64,000 bases of DNA from Bacteroidaceae bacterium (lineage in GTDB: Bacteria; Bacteroidota; Bacteroidia; Bacteroidales; Bacteroidaceae): positions 248,001-312,000 of the forward strand of contig CABIVS010000007.1 of NCBI GenBank assembly GCA_902362375.1, written 5' to 3'. The notes under the pieces were generated by a model. That model made no database searches. It saw only the letters and a list, made by a program, of their open reading frames with translations, and was not told the DNA's origin. Made by a program: the position numbers and the translations under genes. The stretch's first letter is position 1. Each line of letters begins with the position of its first letter. Positions 43,043 through 52,639 of this stretch are shown piece by piece.

Positions 43043-44229
43043 AAGAACAAATAAGTACAGCCTATTGGCACGAGAAGTTGAACCAATTAGGGATCATCGT
43101 TATCATCCCAAGTTACAACAATGGAAAGACACTGGCGGACGTCATAGAAAGTGTACGTTTCTACGCCCCCGATATCCTTGTTGTCAACGACGGTTCTACA
43201 GATGAAACTGCCGGAATACTTAGCCGGGAATCTAACTTACATACCATCACCCACCCTGTCAATCAAGGAAAAGGAGTAGCTTTGAGACATGGACTATCCT
43301 TTGCCAAAAAGCAAGGATTTCGGTATGCAATCACCATTGATTCTGACGGACAGCATTTCGCTTCGGATATTCCCGCATTGATCGAAGCCATAGAAAAGGA
43401 ACCGGACACATTATTGGTAGGTGCCCGTAACCTCGCCTCGGACAATATGCCGGGAAAGAATACATTTGCCAATAAGTTTTCCAACTTCTGGTTTACCCTC
43501 GAAACAGGTATCAAACTGCAAGATACACAATCCGGCTACCGCCTGTACCCCATCCAACGAATGAATGTAGACAAGTGGTATTACACCGCCAAATACGAAT
43601 TTGAGTTGGAAGCACTTGTCTTTGCAGCCTGGGGCGGCATTACCGTTAAAAACATTCCGGTACATGTTTATTATCCGCCACAGGAAGAGCGGGTTTCTCA
43701 TTTCCGACCGTTCCGTGATTTCACCCGTATCAGTATCCTGAATACAATATTGGTACTCGTCACTTTCCTTTGGATCATCCCCCGAAACTTCTTCCGTAAA
43801 CTGACCTGGAAGAACTGCAAGCAGTTTTTCTCGGATCATGTCACCCACTCCCCCGAATCTAATCTGCAGATCACGGCTGCCATCACACTCGGCGTATTCA
43901 TGGGTATCGTTCCGGTATGGGGATATCAAATGCTAATCACGTTATTTCTGGCACATTTGTTCAGACTGAATAAAGTCATAGCTATTGTAGCAGCCAATAT
44001 CAGCATCCCTCCTATGATTCCATTTTTGCTGTACGGCAGTTACGTAACCGGTTGCAAAATGCTGGGAGATCCTGTCAATCTGCATTTAAACGAACTTTCT
44101 TTTGAAAATGTAAAATCAGTCATAGAGCAATATTTAATAGGAAGTGTTATCTTTGCAGTCGTATGCAGCATACTGGCAGGAACCATCGCGTTCATTCTGC
44201 TCACGGCGTGTAGGAAAAAAAAGATATGA
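43039..44229 (+). CDS. Family 2 glycosyltransferase fused to DUF2062
   Basis: A 396-residue protein. The N-terminal GT-A domain (about 15-240) has VIIPSYNNGKTLADVIESV, VVNDGSTDETAG and TIDSDGQHF. A C-terminal DUF2062 membrane domain (about 265-390) has ITAAITLGVFMGIVPVWGYQM and ANISIPPMIPFLLYGSYV. This GT2-DUF2062 form is common in aryl polyene operons. It probably transfers a sugar to a lipid head group at the inner membrane. Both ends overlap neighbours as ATGA. Confidence 0.9.
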   Translation: MKEQISTAYWHEKLNQLGIIVIIPSYNNGKTLADVIESVRFYAPDILVVNDGSTDETAGILSRESNLHTITHPVNQGKGVALRHGLSFAKKQGFRYAITIDSDGQHFASDIPALIEAIEKEPDTLLVGARNLASDNMPGKNTFANKFSNFWFTLETGIKLQDTQSGYRLYPIQRMNVDKWYYTAKYEFELEALVFAAWGGITVKNIPVHVYYPPQEERVSHFRPFRDFTRISILNTILVLVTFLWIIPRNFFRKLTWKNCKQFFSDHVTHSPESNLQITAAITLGVFMGIVPVWGYQMLITLFLAHLFRLNKVIAIVAANISIPPMIPFLLYGSYVTGCKMLGDPVNLHLNELSFENVKSVIEQYLIGSVIFAVVCSILAGTIAFILLTACRKKKI

Positions 44230-47200
44230 CCCAGTTTTTTATCGGACTATATGATTATTTCGAGAGGCACAAGATTCTGTTCTATTTGTCACTCATCAGT
44301 TGTGTCCTGTTAATGGGATTCTTTGCCCTGCAAGTAAGGTTCGAAGAGAACATCACACAATTTTTCCCCGACACTAAAGATTCCCGGAACACAATCAAAG
44401 TATTCGACAATCTCAAGATTAAGGATAAGATTATCATTATGTTATCCTCGGCAGATACCTGCCACCGCGTAGAACCCGACTCCCTGATAGAAGCAGCCGG
44501 ACAACTACAACAAACCCTGACTGAAAAAGCCGGAGGAACACTGATTAAAGGAATTTTCGCACAGGTAGACCAAAGCCTCATCCAAGGAGCCACGGACTTC
44601 GTTTATGAACATCTTCCACTTTTCCTGACCGATACGGACTATCAACGCTTCGATTCCTTACTGACGGATAAAGGGATACAAGCTACCATGCAGAAGAATT
44701 ATACCAACCTCCTCTCTCCTGCCGGAATTGCATTAAGAAGCTATATTCTCCGGGACCCGCTCGGACTGGGAAGTGAAGCCCTGAAACATTTGCAAGATTT
44801 CCAGTTGGAAGCCAACTACGAGATTTATGACGAACATATCTTCTCCAAAGACGGCTCCACCTTACTTATGTTCATTACCCCGGTATTCAGTACAGGCAGC
44901 ACCGGAAAGAACGACGAACTGATAAAGATACTCGAAGAAGAGCTCAAACACGTACAGGGAGCATCTCCTACCATTCGAGCTGAATATTTCGGCGGTCCCT
45001 CCGTGGGAGTCTACAACGCCCGTCAGATTAAGAAAGATACCATCCTGACTTCCTCCCTGGCACTGCTTATCATCATTGTATTTATCTCACTCGTTTTTAA
45101 ACGAAAGAGATCGATACCGTTGATTATTACTCCGGTACTGTTCGGAGGATTATTCGCCCTGTTTCTCATTTTCTTTATTAAAGGAAGTATCTCCGCCATT
45201 GCAGTGGGAGCCGGTTCGGCAGTGATGGGTATTGCACTAAGCTATTCCATTCACATGCTGGCACATCAGAACCATGTTTCCACCGTGCAACAACTTATTA
45301 AAGAGATAGCCTATCCGCTTACGGTAGGTAGTTTCACCACCATCGGCGCATTTCTGGGATTGATATTCACCAGTTCCGATCTGTTACGCGACTTCGGTTT
45401 GTTTGCCTCTCTGGCATTGGTGGGCACTACCCTCTTCTGCCTCATTTACCTGCCTCATTTTCTGAAAGGACAGGCAGACGTCAAACAGGGACGCATACTA
45501 CGCATCATCGAGAAAATAAACGCTTATTCTTACGAAAAGAATAAATGGCTGGTAGGCGGCATCCTACTCATTACAGTGATCTGTTTGTTTACTTCGCAAA
45601 AGGTAGGCTTCAACAACGATATGATGAGTCTCAACTATGAGCCCCGCCATCTCCAACAATCGGAAGAAAAAATCCTGCAACTCTTCGACAACGACGAAAA
45701 GACCGTGCTTTTTGTCAGTGTGGGCAAAGACATGAATCAGGCTACCGAAACTTATGCAACGACCAATCAGAAGTTATCGGCACTGAAAGAGCAGGGACTC
45801 ATCAAAGAGTATGCCTCCGCCTCACAGTTTCTGATCTCTCCGCAAGAACAGCAGAAACGCCTGAAGAAATGGAAAGATTACTGGACGGATGAAAAACAGC
45901 AACAAGTCCGGGAACAGCTGGAAACAGCTGCTGCCGAATATCGTTTCCGTCCGGGAAGCTTTGATTCTTTTTATCAATGGATGAACCAACCTTTCGATGA
46001 ATATCATTACACCGCGCAAGGAGACGATTTATCCGGCAAGCTATTGAATGAATGGCAAACCTCTGCCGATTCCATCACCATGCTTATCAGCCAGATACGG
46101 ATCAGCGAACCGAATAAGGAAGCTGTGTACCAGAACTTTAATAAAGATCCGAATGTAGTCATCTTCGACCGTTCCTACTTTGCCAACAAATGGGTATCGG
46201 CCATCAATGACGACTTTTACCTGATTCTGTACATCTCTTCTTTCCTGATATTCTTTGCACTATGGTTCTCCTACGGACGTATCGAGCTTACCTTGATGAG
46301 TTTTCTCCCGATGCTAATCAGCTGGGTAATCATCTTGGGATTGATGGGAATTCTGGGAATTGAGTTCAATATTATCAACATCATCCTGTCCACCTTTATC
46401 TTTGGCATTGGAGATGACTTCAGTATCTTCATTATGGACGGGCTACAAAACAAATACCGTACAGGTCAGAAGGTGTTGAATTCCCATAAAACGGCTATCT
46501 TCTTCTCCGCCTTCACCACAGTGGTCGGTATGGGAGCACTTGTGTTTGCCAAACACCCGGCTTTGCAATCCATTTCACTGATTTCCATTCTGGGTATGAT
46601 AGCAGTGGTATTGGTGGCCTATACCATTCAGCCACTCATTTTCCGGTTCTTCATCGCAGGCCCCGCTTCCAAAGGATTGCCGCCTTATACGCTTATCGGA
46701 TTGATACGTACCGTATTGCTCTTCCTGCTTTTCTTTATCGGCTGCATCGTCCTCCGTATATTGATTATCCTGCTTTATCCGGTGCCTGTGCGCAAAAGCA
46801 GCAAGCAGCGTTTGGTATGCCGCCTGATACAAATCACCTGCAAAGGAATTTTGCTACTGGCCACTGCCGTCAAAAAAGAACATATCAACAAAGCCAACGA
46901 ACGCTTCCGGCATCCGGCAATTATCATTGCCAACCACCAGTCGTTCATCGACATTCTGGTATTGCTGTCTCTTTCGTCTAAAATCCTGATGGTAACCAAC
47001 CATTGGGTATGGCACTCTCCTTTCTTCGGAGCCATCATTCGTTATGTCGACTTCTATTATATAGGCGAAGGATACGAGCAATATATGGAACGGATGCGGA
47101 AAAAAGTGAAGGAGGGCTACTCCATCGCCATTTTCCCGGAAGGCACACGTACCTATAACGGAAAGATGAAACGTTTCCACAAAGGAGCATTCTATCTGGC

Positions 47201-48083
47201 AGAAGCATTGAAACTGGATATTCTCCCGATCCTGCTTTACGGTAATAACAAAATCATTGCCAAAGCACAACCTTTCAATATCCGGAAAGGAATCATCTAT
47301 ACGGAAATACTTCCCCGTATACCATTAGACGATCTGTCTTTCGGAAGTACTTATCAGGAGCGTACCAAACGCATATCCGCTTACATGAAAGAGGTTTATG
47401 CCCGTATCTGCCGTGAACAGAACACGACGGACAATCCGGCGTTCTACGAAGCTCTTATCCAGAACTATATCTATAAAGGTCCCGTCGTAGAATGGTATAT
47501 CCGTATCAAAGTAAAAATGGAAAAGAATTACCGGCTATTCAACCGGTTGATTCCCGTCCAAGGGCAAATCACAGACATCGGTTGCGGATTCGGCCCGTTA
47601 TGCTATATGCTGTCTCTGCTTTCCGAGGACCGGGAAATCCTGGGTATTGATTACGATGAAGACAAGATAGCGCTGGCGCAGCACGGATGGTTACGCAACG
47701 AGCATCTCCAGTTCAAGCATGGCAATGCATTGGAATATCCCCTGCCGGAAAGTGATGTCTTTATCCTGAACGACATGCTTCACTATATGAGCTACGAACA
47801 TCAACAAACCCTATTGTTGAAATGTGCCGGTCGCTTACGTTCAGAAGGAATGATTATCATACGCGACGGAAATTCAGCCAACGCTTCCAAGCACCGGTTA
47901 ACCCGGTTCACGGAATTACTATCCACCCGTATTTTCAACTTTAACCGGACGGTCGGAGAATTACACTTCACCACCGAAACTCAACTACGGGAAATAGCAG
48001 TCGCCTGTGGAATGGATGTCGAAATCATTCCTAATGACAAATATACATCGAACACTATTTACATATTCAGAAAACCGGACTAG
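44226..48083 (+). CDS. MMPL/RND exporter fused to PlsC-type acyltransferase and SAM methyltransferase
   Basis: A 1285-residue triple fusion. Residues about 1-850 form an RND/MMPL exporter: a first membrane helix at about 16-36, periplasmic domains, helix clusters at about 272-458 and 662-805, and an extra pair at about 820-850. Residues about 860-1055 form a PlsC/1-acylglycerol-phosphate acyltransferase with NHQSFIDILVL (HX4D) and FPEGTRTYNG. Residues about 1095-1285 form a class I methyltransferase with ITDIGCGFGPLCY and IIIRDGNSANASKH. It should acylate, methylate and flip the aryl polyene lipid. I saw no frameshift or internal stop, so the fusion appears real. Confidence 0.92.
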   Translation: MTQFFIGLYDYFERHKILFYLSLISCVLLMGFFALQVRFEENITQFFPDTKDSRNTIKVFDNLKIKDKIIIMLSSADTCHRVEPDSLIEAAGQLQQTLTEKAGGTLIKGIFAQVDQSLIQGATDFVYEHLPLFLTDTDYQRFDSLLTDKGIQATMQKNYTNLLSPAGIALRSYILRDPLGLGSEALKHLQDFQLEANYEIYDEHIFSKDGSTLLMFITPVFSTGSTGKNDELIKILEEELKHVQGASPTIRAEYFGGPSVGVYNARQIKKDTILTSSLALLIIIVFISLVFKRKRSIPLIITPVLFGGLFALFLIFFIKGSISAIAVGAGSAVMGIALSYSIHMLAHQNHVSTVQQLIKEIAYPLTVGSFTTIGAFLGLIFTSSDLLRDFGLFASLALVGTTLFCLIYLPHFLKGQADVKQGRILRIIEKINAYSYEKNKWLVGGILLITVICLFTSQKVGFNNDMMSLNYEPRHLQQSEEKILQLFDNDEKTVLFVSVGKDMNQATETYATTNQKLSALKEQGLIKEYASASQFLISPQEQQKRLKKWKDYWTDEKQQQVREQLETAAAEYRFRPGSFDSFYQWMNQPFDEYHYTAQGDDLSGKLLNEWQTSADSITMLISQIRISEPNKEAVYQNFNKDPNVVIFDRSYFANKWVSAINDDFYLILYISSFLIFFALWFSYGRIELTLMSFLPMLISWVIILGLMGILGIEFNIINIILSTFIFGIGDDFSIFIMDGLQNKYRTGQKVLNSHKTAIFFSAFTTVVGMGALVFAKHPALQSISLISILGMIAVVLVAYTIQPLIFRFFIAGPASKGLPPYTLIGLIRTVLLFLLFFIGCIVLRILIILLYPVPVRKSSKQRLVCRLIQITCKGILLLATAVKKEHINKANERFRHPAIIIANHQSFIDILVLLSLSSKILMVTNHWVWHSPFFGAIIRYVDFYYIGEGYEQYMERMRKKVKEGYSIAIFPEGTRTYNGKMKRFHKGAFYLAEALKLDILPILLYGNNKIIAKAQPFNIRKGIIYTEILPRIPLDDLSFGSTYQERTKRISAYMKEVYARICREQNTTDNPAFYEALIQNYIYKGPVVEWYIRIKVKMEKNYRLFNRLIPVQGQITDIGCGFGPLCYMLSLLSEDREILGIDYDEDKIALAQHGWLRNEHLQFKHGNALEYPLPESDVFILNDMLHYMSYEHQQTLLLKCAGRLRSEGMIIIRDGNSANASKHRLTRFTELLSTRIFNFNRTVGELHFTTETQLREIAVACGMDVEIIPNDKYTSNTIYIFRKPD

Positions 48084-48084
48084 T

Positions 48085-49575
48085 ATGAGCAAATATGATA
48101 TCATCATTATCGGCAGTGGCCTTGGCGGACTGGAATGCGGAGCGATTCTTAGCAAAGAGGGATTCAACGTATGCATAGTAGAAAAAAATGCGCAATTCGG
48201 TGGATGCTTCCAGACTTACCAACGAAAAGGGCATTTGTTGGATACGGGTATTCATTATGTAGGAAGCCTGGATGAGGGTCAAGTGATGAACCAGTATTTC
48301 CGCTATTTCGGTATCATGGACAAGCTGAAAATTAAACGCTTGGACGATGCTGCTTTTGATACGATCTACTATAAAGGAAAAACATACGATTATGCAATGG
48401 GATACCCGCAGTTTATTGAAACCATCTGCCGGTCCTTCCCGCATGAGAAAGAAAACTTGAAATGCTATGCCGAACAGCTTCAGGCTGTCGGAAACCTGAT
48501 TAGCGTAGACCATCTGAAACAAGGCACACTCGCTTTAGAGGGTATGAAATACTTTTGTACCTCTGCCGCCCACCTGATTGCGGATATCACTCCGGACCCC
48601 GCCTTACGAAATGTACTGGCAGGTTCAGCTTTACTCTACGGAGGTTTGAAAGATGTATCCACTTTCTACCAGCATGCCATGATTAACCACTCTTATATTG
48701 AAGGCGCCTACCGTTTTGTAGACGGAAGTATGCAAGTCAGTCTGGAGCTAATCAATGTAATCCGGGCAAACGGAGGGACCGTGCTCAATAACAGTGAAGC
48801 CACCCGCATCATCGTTGAAAACGAAAAGGTACAGGGGGTTATCATCAATGGAGAAGAGCGACTGGAAAGCGACTTCGTCATCTCCAATATGCATCCCCAA
48901 CGGACATTGGAGATACTGGATAAAAACCGTAGCATCAAGAATGCCTATATTTCCCGCATCCGTTCGTTGGAAAATACCTACGGTATCTTTACGCTCTATC
49001 TGGTAATGAAGAAGAAAAGCACTCCCTATCAGAACCGTAACCTGTATCTGCATGGGAACAATAAAGTGTGGTATGACAAACTGCTCTATCCGGGACGGAC
49101 CACCAACTGTATGATTTCCATGCAAGCGTCTTCCGAGGACAGTCAATATGCCAGTGTCATTTCCATCCTGACACCGATGTATATGGATGAACTGTCTGCC
49201 TGGAAGGACACGACTCCCGAACATCGGGGAGAAAGCTACCAATCCTTCAAAAAGGAGAAAGCAGAACAGATTCTCCGCTTCATCCGAGGACATGGCATTG
49301 ATCTTTCAGAAAACATAGAAGAGATGTATACCACTACTCCATTAAGCTATCGGGACTATACAGGAACAGTGGATGGTTCCGCGTATGGGATTATCAAAGA
49401 TTATAAATGTCCGCAAATTGGCTTCGTATCTACAAGAAGCCGCTTGGGAAATCTCTTTCTCACCGGGCAAAACCTGAATGTGCATGGTGCATTAGGGGTA
49501 ACACTAACTGCCATGCTGACTTGTGCGGAGTTTGTAGGACAAGAATATCTGGCTAAAAAAGTAGGAAATGCATAG
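48085..49575 (+). CDS. FAD-dependent oxidoreductase, phytoene desaturase/carotenoid isomerase-like
   Basis: About 496 residues from ATG 48085, 1 bp after the exporter stop codon. It has a Rossmann FAD site at residues 8-13 in IIIGSGLGGLECG, then VEKNAQFGGCFQTYQRKGH and DTGIHYVGSL as in the CrtI/CrtISO family. The C-terminal FAD segment is NLFLTGQNLNVHGALGVTLTAM. No carotenoid pathway is nearby, so it probably oxidises or isomerises the aryl polyene chain. Its end overlaps the next gene by 8 bp. Confidence 0.88.
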   Translation: MSKYDIIIIGSGLGGLECGAILSKEGFNVCIVEKNAQFGGCFQTYQRKGHLLDTGIHYVGSLDEGQVMNQYFRYFGIMDKLKIKRLDDAAFDTIYYKGKTYDYAMGYPQFIETICRSFPHEKENLKCYAEQLQAVGNLISVDHLKQGTLALEGMKYFCTSAAHLIADITPDPALRNVLAGSALLYGGLKDVSTFYQHAMINHSYIEGAYRFVDGSMQVSLELINVIRANGGTVLNNSEATRIIVENEKVQGVIINGEERLESDFVISNMHPQRTLEILDKNRSIKNAYISRIRSLENTYGIFTLYLVMKKKSTPYQNRNLYLHGNNKVWYDKLLYPGRTTNCMISMQASSEDSQYASVISILTPMYMDELSAWKDTTPEHRGESYQSFKKEKAEQILRFIRGHGIDLSENIEEMYTTTPLSYRDYTGTVDGSAYGIIKDYKCPQIGFVSTRSRLGNLFLTGQNLNVHGALGVTLTAMLTCAEFVGQEYLAKKVGNA

Positions 49576-51304
49576 AATAGTCAAAAAAACAATCAAGTAC
49601 GCAGGTTACATTTTCTTGTTACTCATCATCGGATTGATAGTCGGCATCAGCTACCTCTACTTTTCTGCGGATATGATGCAACCCAAGCATGAGCCCATGA
49701 TACCCTTGAGGGAAATGCCTTATGCAGACACTATCATCATGGCTCCGGCAGAGGTTATCTACAACGACACTCTTGACCTCCGGTTTTATGCCGACAACTT
49801 CCTGCGTCACAGCGAAAGCGGGCTGTGGGAATTGTTCGTTAGAGGGGATGCTCTTGAAAGGGGGGATGCCATCGGCAAACTGTCTGCCGATCTGCTCCAT
49901 CATCAGGAGAAAGTATTTATCGACCAGATTCGCGAAATTATTCCTTCGGACAGTTATCTGAAATTTCTGCGGTTCTTCATTGTACTATTCAACCGTAATC
50001 TGGGTGCGAATGTCCCTGAAGAATATCGAGAAGAGATTTATGGAATATCGCAATCGTGTACCCATGAATACGATTTTATCGGCACTCCTTACGAACGCCA
50101 ATTAAATTATCATTCGGCACATGATCTGGGACATGCCATGCAAGATTATATGTTAGTGGGATGCAGTTCATTCGCTGTTTGGGGAACACAAAGTGCAGAT
50201 TCATCCCTGCTCATCGGACGTAATTTTGATTTCTACGTAGGAGATGCTTTTGCAGAAAACAAGCAAGTTGCTTTCTATGCACCGGAGAAGGGCTATAAGT
50301 TTGCTTCCGTCGGATGGCCCGGCATGATAGGTGTACTGTCCGGTATGAATGAAGCAGGGCTCACCGTCACGATTAATGCAGCAAAATCCGCTGTCCCCAC
50401 AGGCTCCGCCACCCCTATTTCCATCCTGACCAGAGAAATCCTGCAATACGCATCAACGATTGAAGAAGCCTTTGCCATCGCCGAAAAGCGGAAAACATTC
50501 GTCTCCGAATCTATATTGATAGGTTCTGCCAAAGACGGAAAAGCCGCCATTATCGAGAAATCGCCCGAGAAGACCGTACTTTTCACCGGTAAAGAGCCCG
50601 ACCGCCTCATCTGCACCAATCACTATCAATCGGAAGCATTCAGCGAGGACGAACGGAATCTCGAGAATATCCGTACTTCCGACAGCCCTTATCGTTTTGC
50701 CCGATTGGAGGAACTCATCAACGAGAATCAGCCTCTGGACACCAAGGCAGCCGCCTCTATCCTGCGCAATCGCAAAGGTCTGCAAGATATCGATTTGGGA
50801 CTGGCCAACGAAATGGCTGTCAACCAGTTTATAGCCCATCACTCCGTTATCTTCCAACCGGAAAAGCGGTTGATGTGGGTTTCCACCTCTCCTTGGCAAT
50901 GTGGAAAGTATGTAGCTTACGACTTGAACAAGGTATTCAAAGACTACATCCTGCTGAAACAAGAAATATTCATCCCGGAATTAACTATTCCGGCAGATAA
51001 ATTCATCGACACACCGGAGTTCCAGCATCTTCTCACTTATAAGAAACTGACTCCGCTTTTATTGAAGAAAATCAGAAAAAAGGAAAAGATAGAGGAATCT
51101 GTTTTAAAAACATACCAAGCCTCCAATCCTTCCTTATACTATGTATATGAAGTAATAGGAGATTACTACGAGGCCATGCAACAACCTCACCAAGCTATTG
51201 CATACTGGCAACAGGCATTGAAGAGACCTATTCCCAAGTTGCAAGAGAAAGAACGTATCCAGCAAAAAATTCAAAAACAATCCAAAGATGGAAAAGAATC
51301 CTGA
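49568..51304 (+). CDS. Membrane-anchored C45-type Ntn hydrolase / acyltransferase
   Basis: A 578-residue protein with an N-terminal membrane anchor (GYIFLLLIIGLIVGISYLY). An Ntn-hydrolase domain resembles acyl-CoA:6-aminopenicillanate acyltransferase and choloylglycine hydrolase relatives. The predicted nucleophile is Cys199 in VGCSSFAVWG, followed by IGRNFDFY and GMIGVLSGMNEAGLTVTINA. A C-terminal helical region (about 515-570) looks TPR-like. Activity would face the periplasm and cleave or transfer an amide-linked acyl group. Self-cleavage before Cys199 is expected in the family but not shown. Confidence 0.82.
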   Translation: MHRIVKKTIKYAGYIFLLLIIGLIVGISYLYFSADMMQPKHEPMIPLREMPYADTIIMAPAEVIYNDTLDLRFYADNFLRHSESGLWELFVRGDALERGDAIGKLSADLLHHQEKVFIDQIREIIPSDSYLKFLRFFIVLFNRNLGANVPEEYREEIYGISQSCTHEYDFIGTPYERQLNYHSAHDLGHAMQDYMLVGCSSFAVWGTQSADSSLLIGRNFDFYVGDAFAENKQVAFYAPEKGYKFASVGWPGMIGVLSGMNEAGLTVTINAAKSAVPTGSATPISILTREILQYASTIEEAFAIAEKRKTFVSESILIGSAKDGKAAIIEKSPEKTVLFTGKEPDRLICTNHYQSEAFSEDERNLENIRTSDSPYRFARLEELINENQPLDTKAAASILRNRKGLQDIDLGLANEMAVNQFIAHHSVIFQPEKRLMWVSTSPWQCGKYVAYDLNKVFKDYILLKQEIFIPELTIPADKFIDTPEFQHLLTYKKLTPLLLKKIRKKEKIEESVLKTYQASNPSLYYVYEVIGDYYEAMQQPHQAIAYWQQALKRPIPKLQEKERIQQKIQKQSKDGKES

Positions 51305-52583
51305 AATTCAGTTCCGCTCACCGGAAGATATCAAAAGCTATCAGGAAGAACAGTTAGCCAAAGCGTTAGCCTACCTGCAAGCACATTCCAAGTTCTATCA
51401 ACAGATGTTTGCCGAACATCACATTGATATCAATCAAATAAAGACGATTGAAGACTTGCAACAGATCCCCGTCACTACCAAGACGGACTTGCAACTCCAT
51501 AACGATGATTTCATCTGCGTAGACAAAGAGGAAATTATCGACTATGTGACGACTTCGGGCACATTGGGAGATCCGGTCACTTTCGTTCTCACCTCTGAAG
51601 ACCTGGACCGTCTCTCTTACAACGAATACCTATCTTTCACCACCACCGGATGCACCAAGCAGGATATTCTTCAATTGATGACTACCATCGACCGCCGTTT
51701 CATGGCAGGCTTGGCTTATTATATGGGAGCCCGCGAACTGGGTATGGGAGTGATCCGTGTAGGCAACGGCATCCCGGAACTGCAATGGGACACGATTCGA
51801 CGGATACATCCGACTTGTGGAATGGTGGTCCCCTCTTTCCTTATCAAACTGATAGAGTTTGCCGAGAAGAATCATATCGACCATAATACCTGTTCCATGC
51901 AGAAGTGCATCTGTATCGGAGAAGCATTGCGCAATCAGGAATTCCAGTTGAATACGCTCGGACAGAAGATACACGATAAATGGCCTGCCTTGCAGTTGTA
52001 TTCCACTTATGCCTCCACCGAAATGCAGTCGTCCTTTACCGAGTGTAATGAATTCCACGGAGGACATTTGCAACCGGAACTTATCATTGTAGAGTTTCTG
52101 GATGATAATAATCGTCCTGTGGAAGAGGGAGAAGCAGGGGAAGTAACGATCACGACGCTCGGAGTCAAAGGGATGCCGTTGCTCCGTTTCAAAACAGGCG
52201 ATATTTGCTACCACCACACCGAGCCCTGTGGTTGTGGGAGAAACACCATTCGTTTAAGCTCCATCCTCGGCCGGAAAGGACAAATGATTAAATACAAAGG
52301 AACGACGTTATATCCGCCTGCATTATTCGACATTCTGGATAATATACCTTCGGTAAAAAACTATATCATTGAAGTTTATACCAATGAATTGGGAACGGAT
52401 GAGATCCTGATTCGTATCGGAAGCGAGAACCGTAGCGAAGCCTTTGCCAAAGAGATTAAAGATCTGTTCCGTTCGAAAGTCAGAGTGGCGCCAAGCATCA
52501 ATTTTGAATCGGCAGAGTACATTGCCAAGATACAAATGCCTCCAATGAGTCGAAAAACGATAAAATTCATTGATTTACGATAA
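51288..52583 (+). CDS. CapK/phenylacetate-CoA ligase-like AMP-forming ligase
   Basis: A 431-residue adenylate-forming enzyme with phenylacetate-CoA ligase/CapK features: YVTTSGTLGDPVTFVLT (nucleotide-binding loop), YSTYASTEMQSSF, FKTGDICYHH and a small C-terminal domain with GRKGQMIKYKGTTLYPPALF. It should activate the aryl acid from the ammonia-lyase and load it on a carrier protein, so the last gene of the operon would feed its first steps. It overlaps the preceding gene by 17 bp. Confidence 0.88.
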   Translation: MEKNPEIQFRSPEDIKSYQEEQLAKALAYLQAHSKFYQQMFAEHHIDINQIKTIEDLQQIPVTTKTDLQLHNDDFICVDKEEIIDYVTTSGTLGDPVTFVLTSEDLDRLSYNEYLSFTTTGCTKQDILQLMTTIDRRFMAGLAYYMGARELGMGVIRVGNGIPELQWDTIRRIHPTCGMVVPSFLIKLIEFAEKNHIDHNTCSMQKCICIGEALRNQEFQLNTLGQKIHDKWPALQLYSTYASTEMQSSFTECNEFHGGHLQPELIIVEFLDDNNRPVEEGEAGEVTITTLGVKGMPLLRFKTGDICYHHTEPCGCGRNTIRLSSILGRKGQMIKYKGTTLYPPALFDILDNIPSVKNYIIEVYTNELGTDEILIRIGSENRSEAFAKEIKDLFRSKVRVAPSINFESAEYIAKIQMPPMSRKTIKFIDLR

Positions 52584-52591
52584 TTATTTTC

Positions 52592-52599
52592 TACTTTTG
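52592..52599 (+). promoter_or_regulatory. Candidate -7 element after the aryl polyene operon
   Basis: TACTTTTG matches TAnnTTTG and lies 40 bp upstream of the gene at 52640. It suggests that this gene has its own transcription. Confidence 0.5.
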
Positions 52600-52639
52600 G
52601 AAGTTAGTAACCAACTATATCACTTTAACATTAACGTAT

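Noticed and set aside
29637..52583. Flexirubin (dialkylresorcinol ester) cluster
   Set aside because: No KASIII-like DarB or DarA-type gene is present in the window, though one elsewhere in the genome cannot be ruled out.
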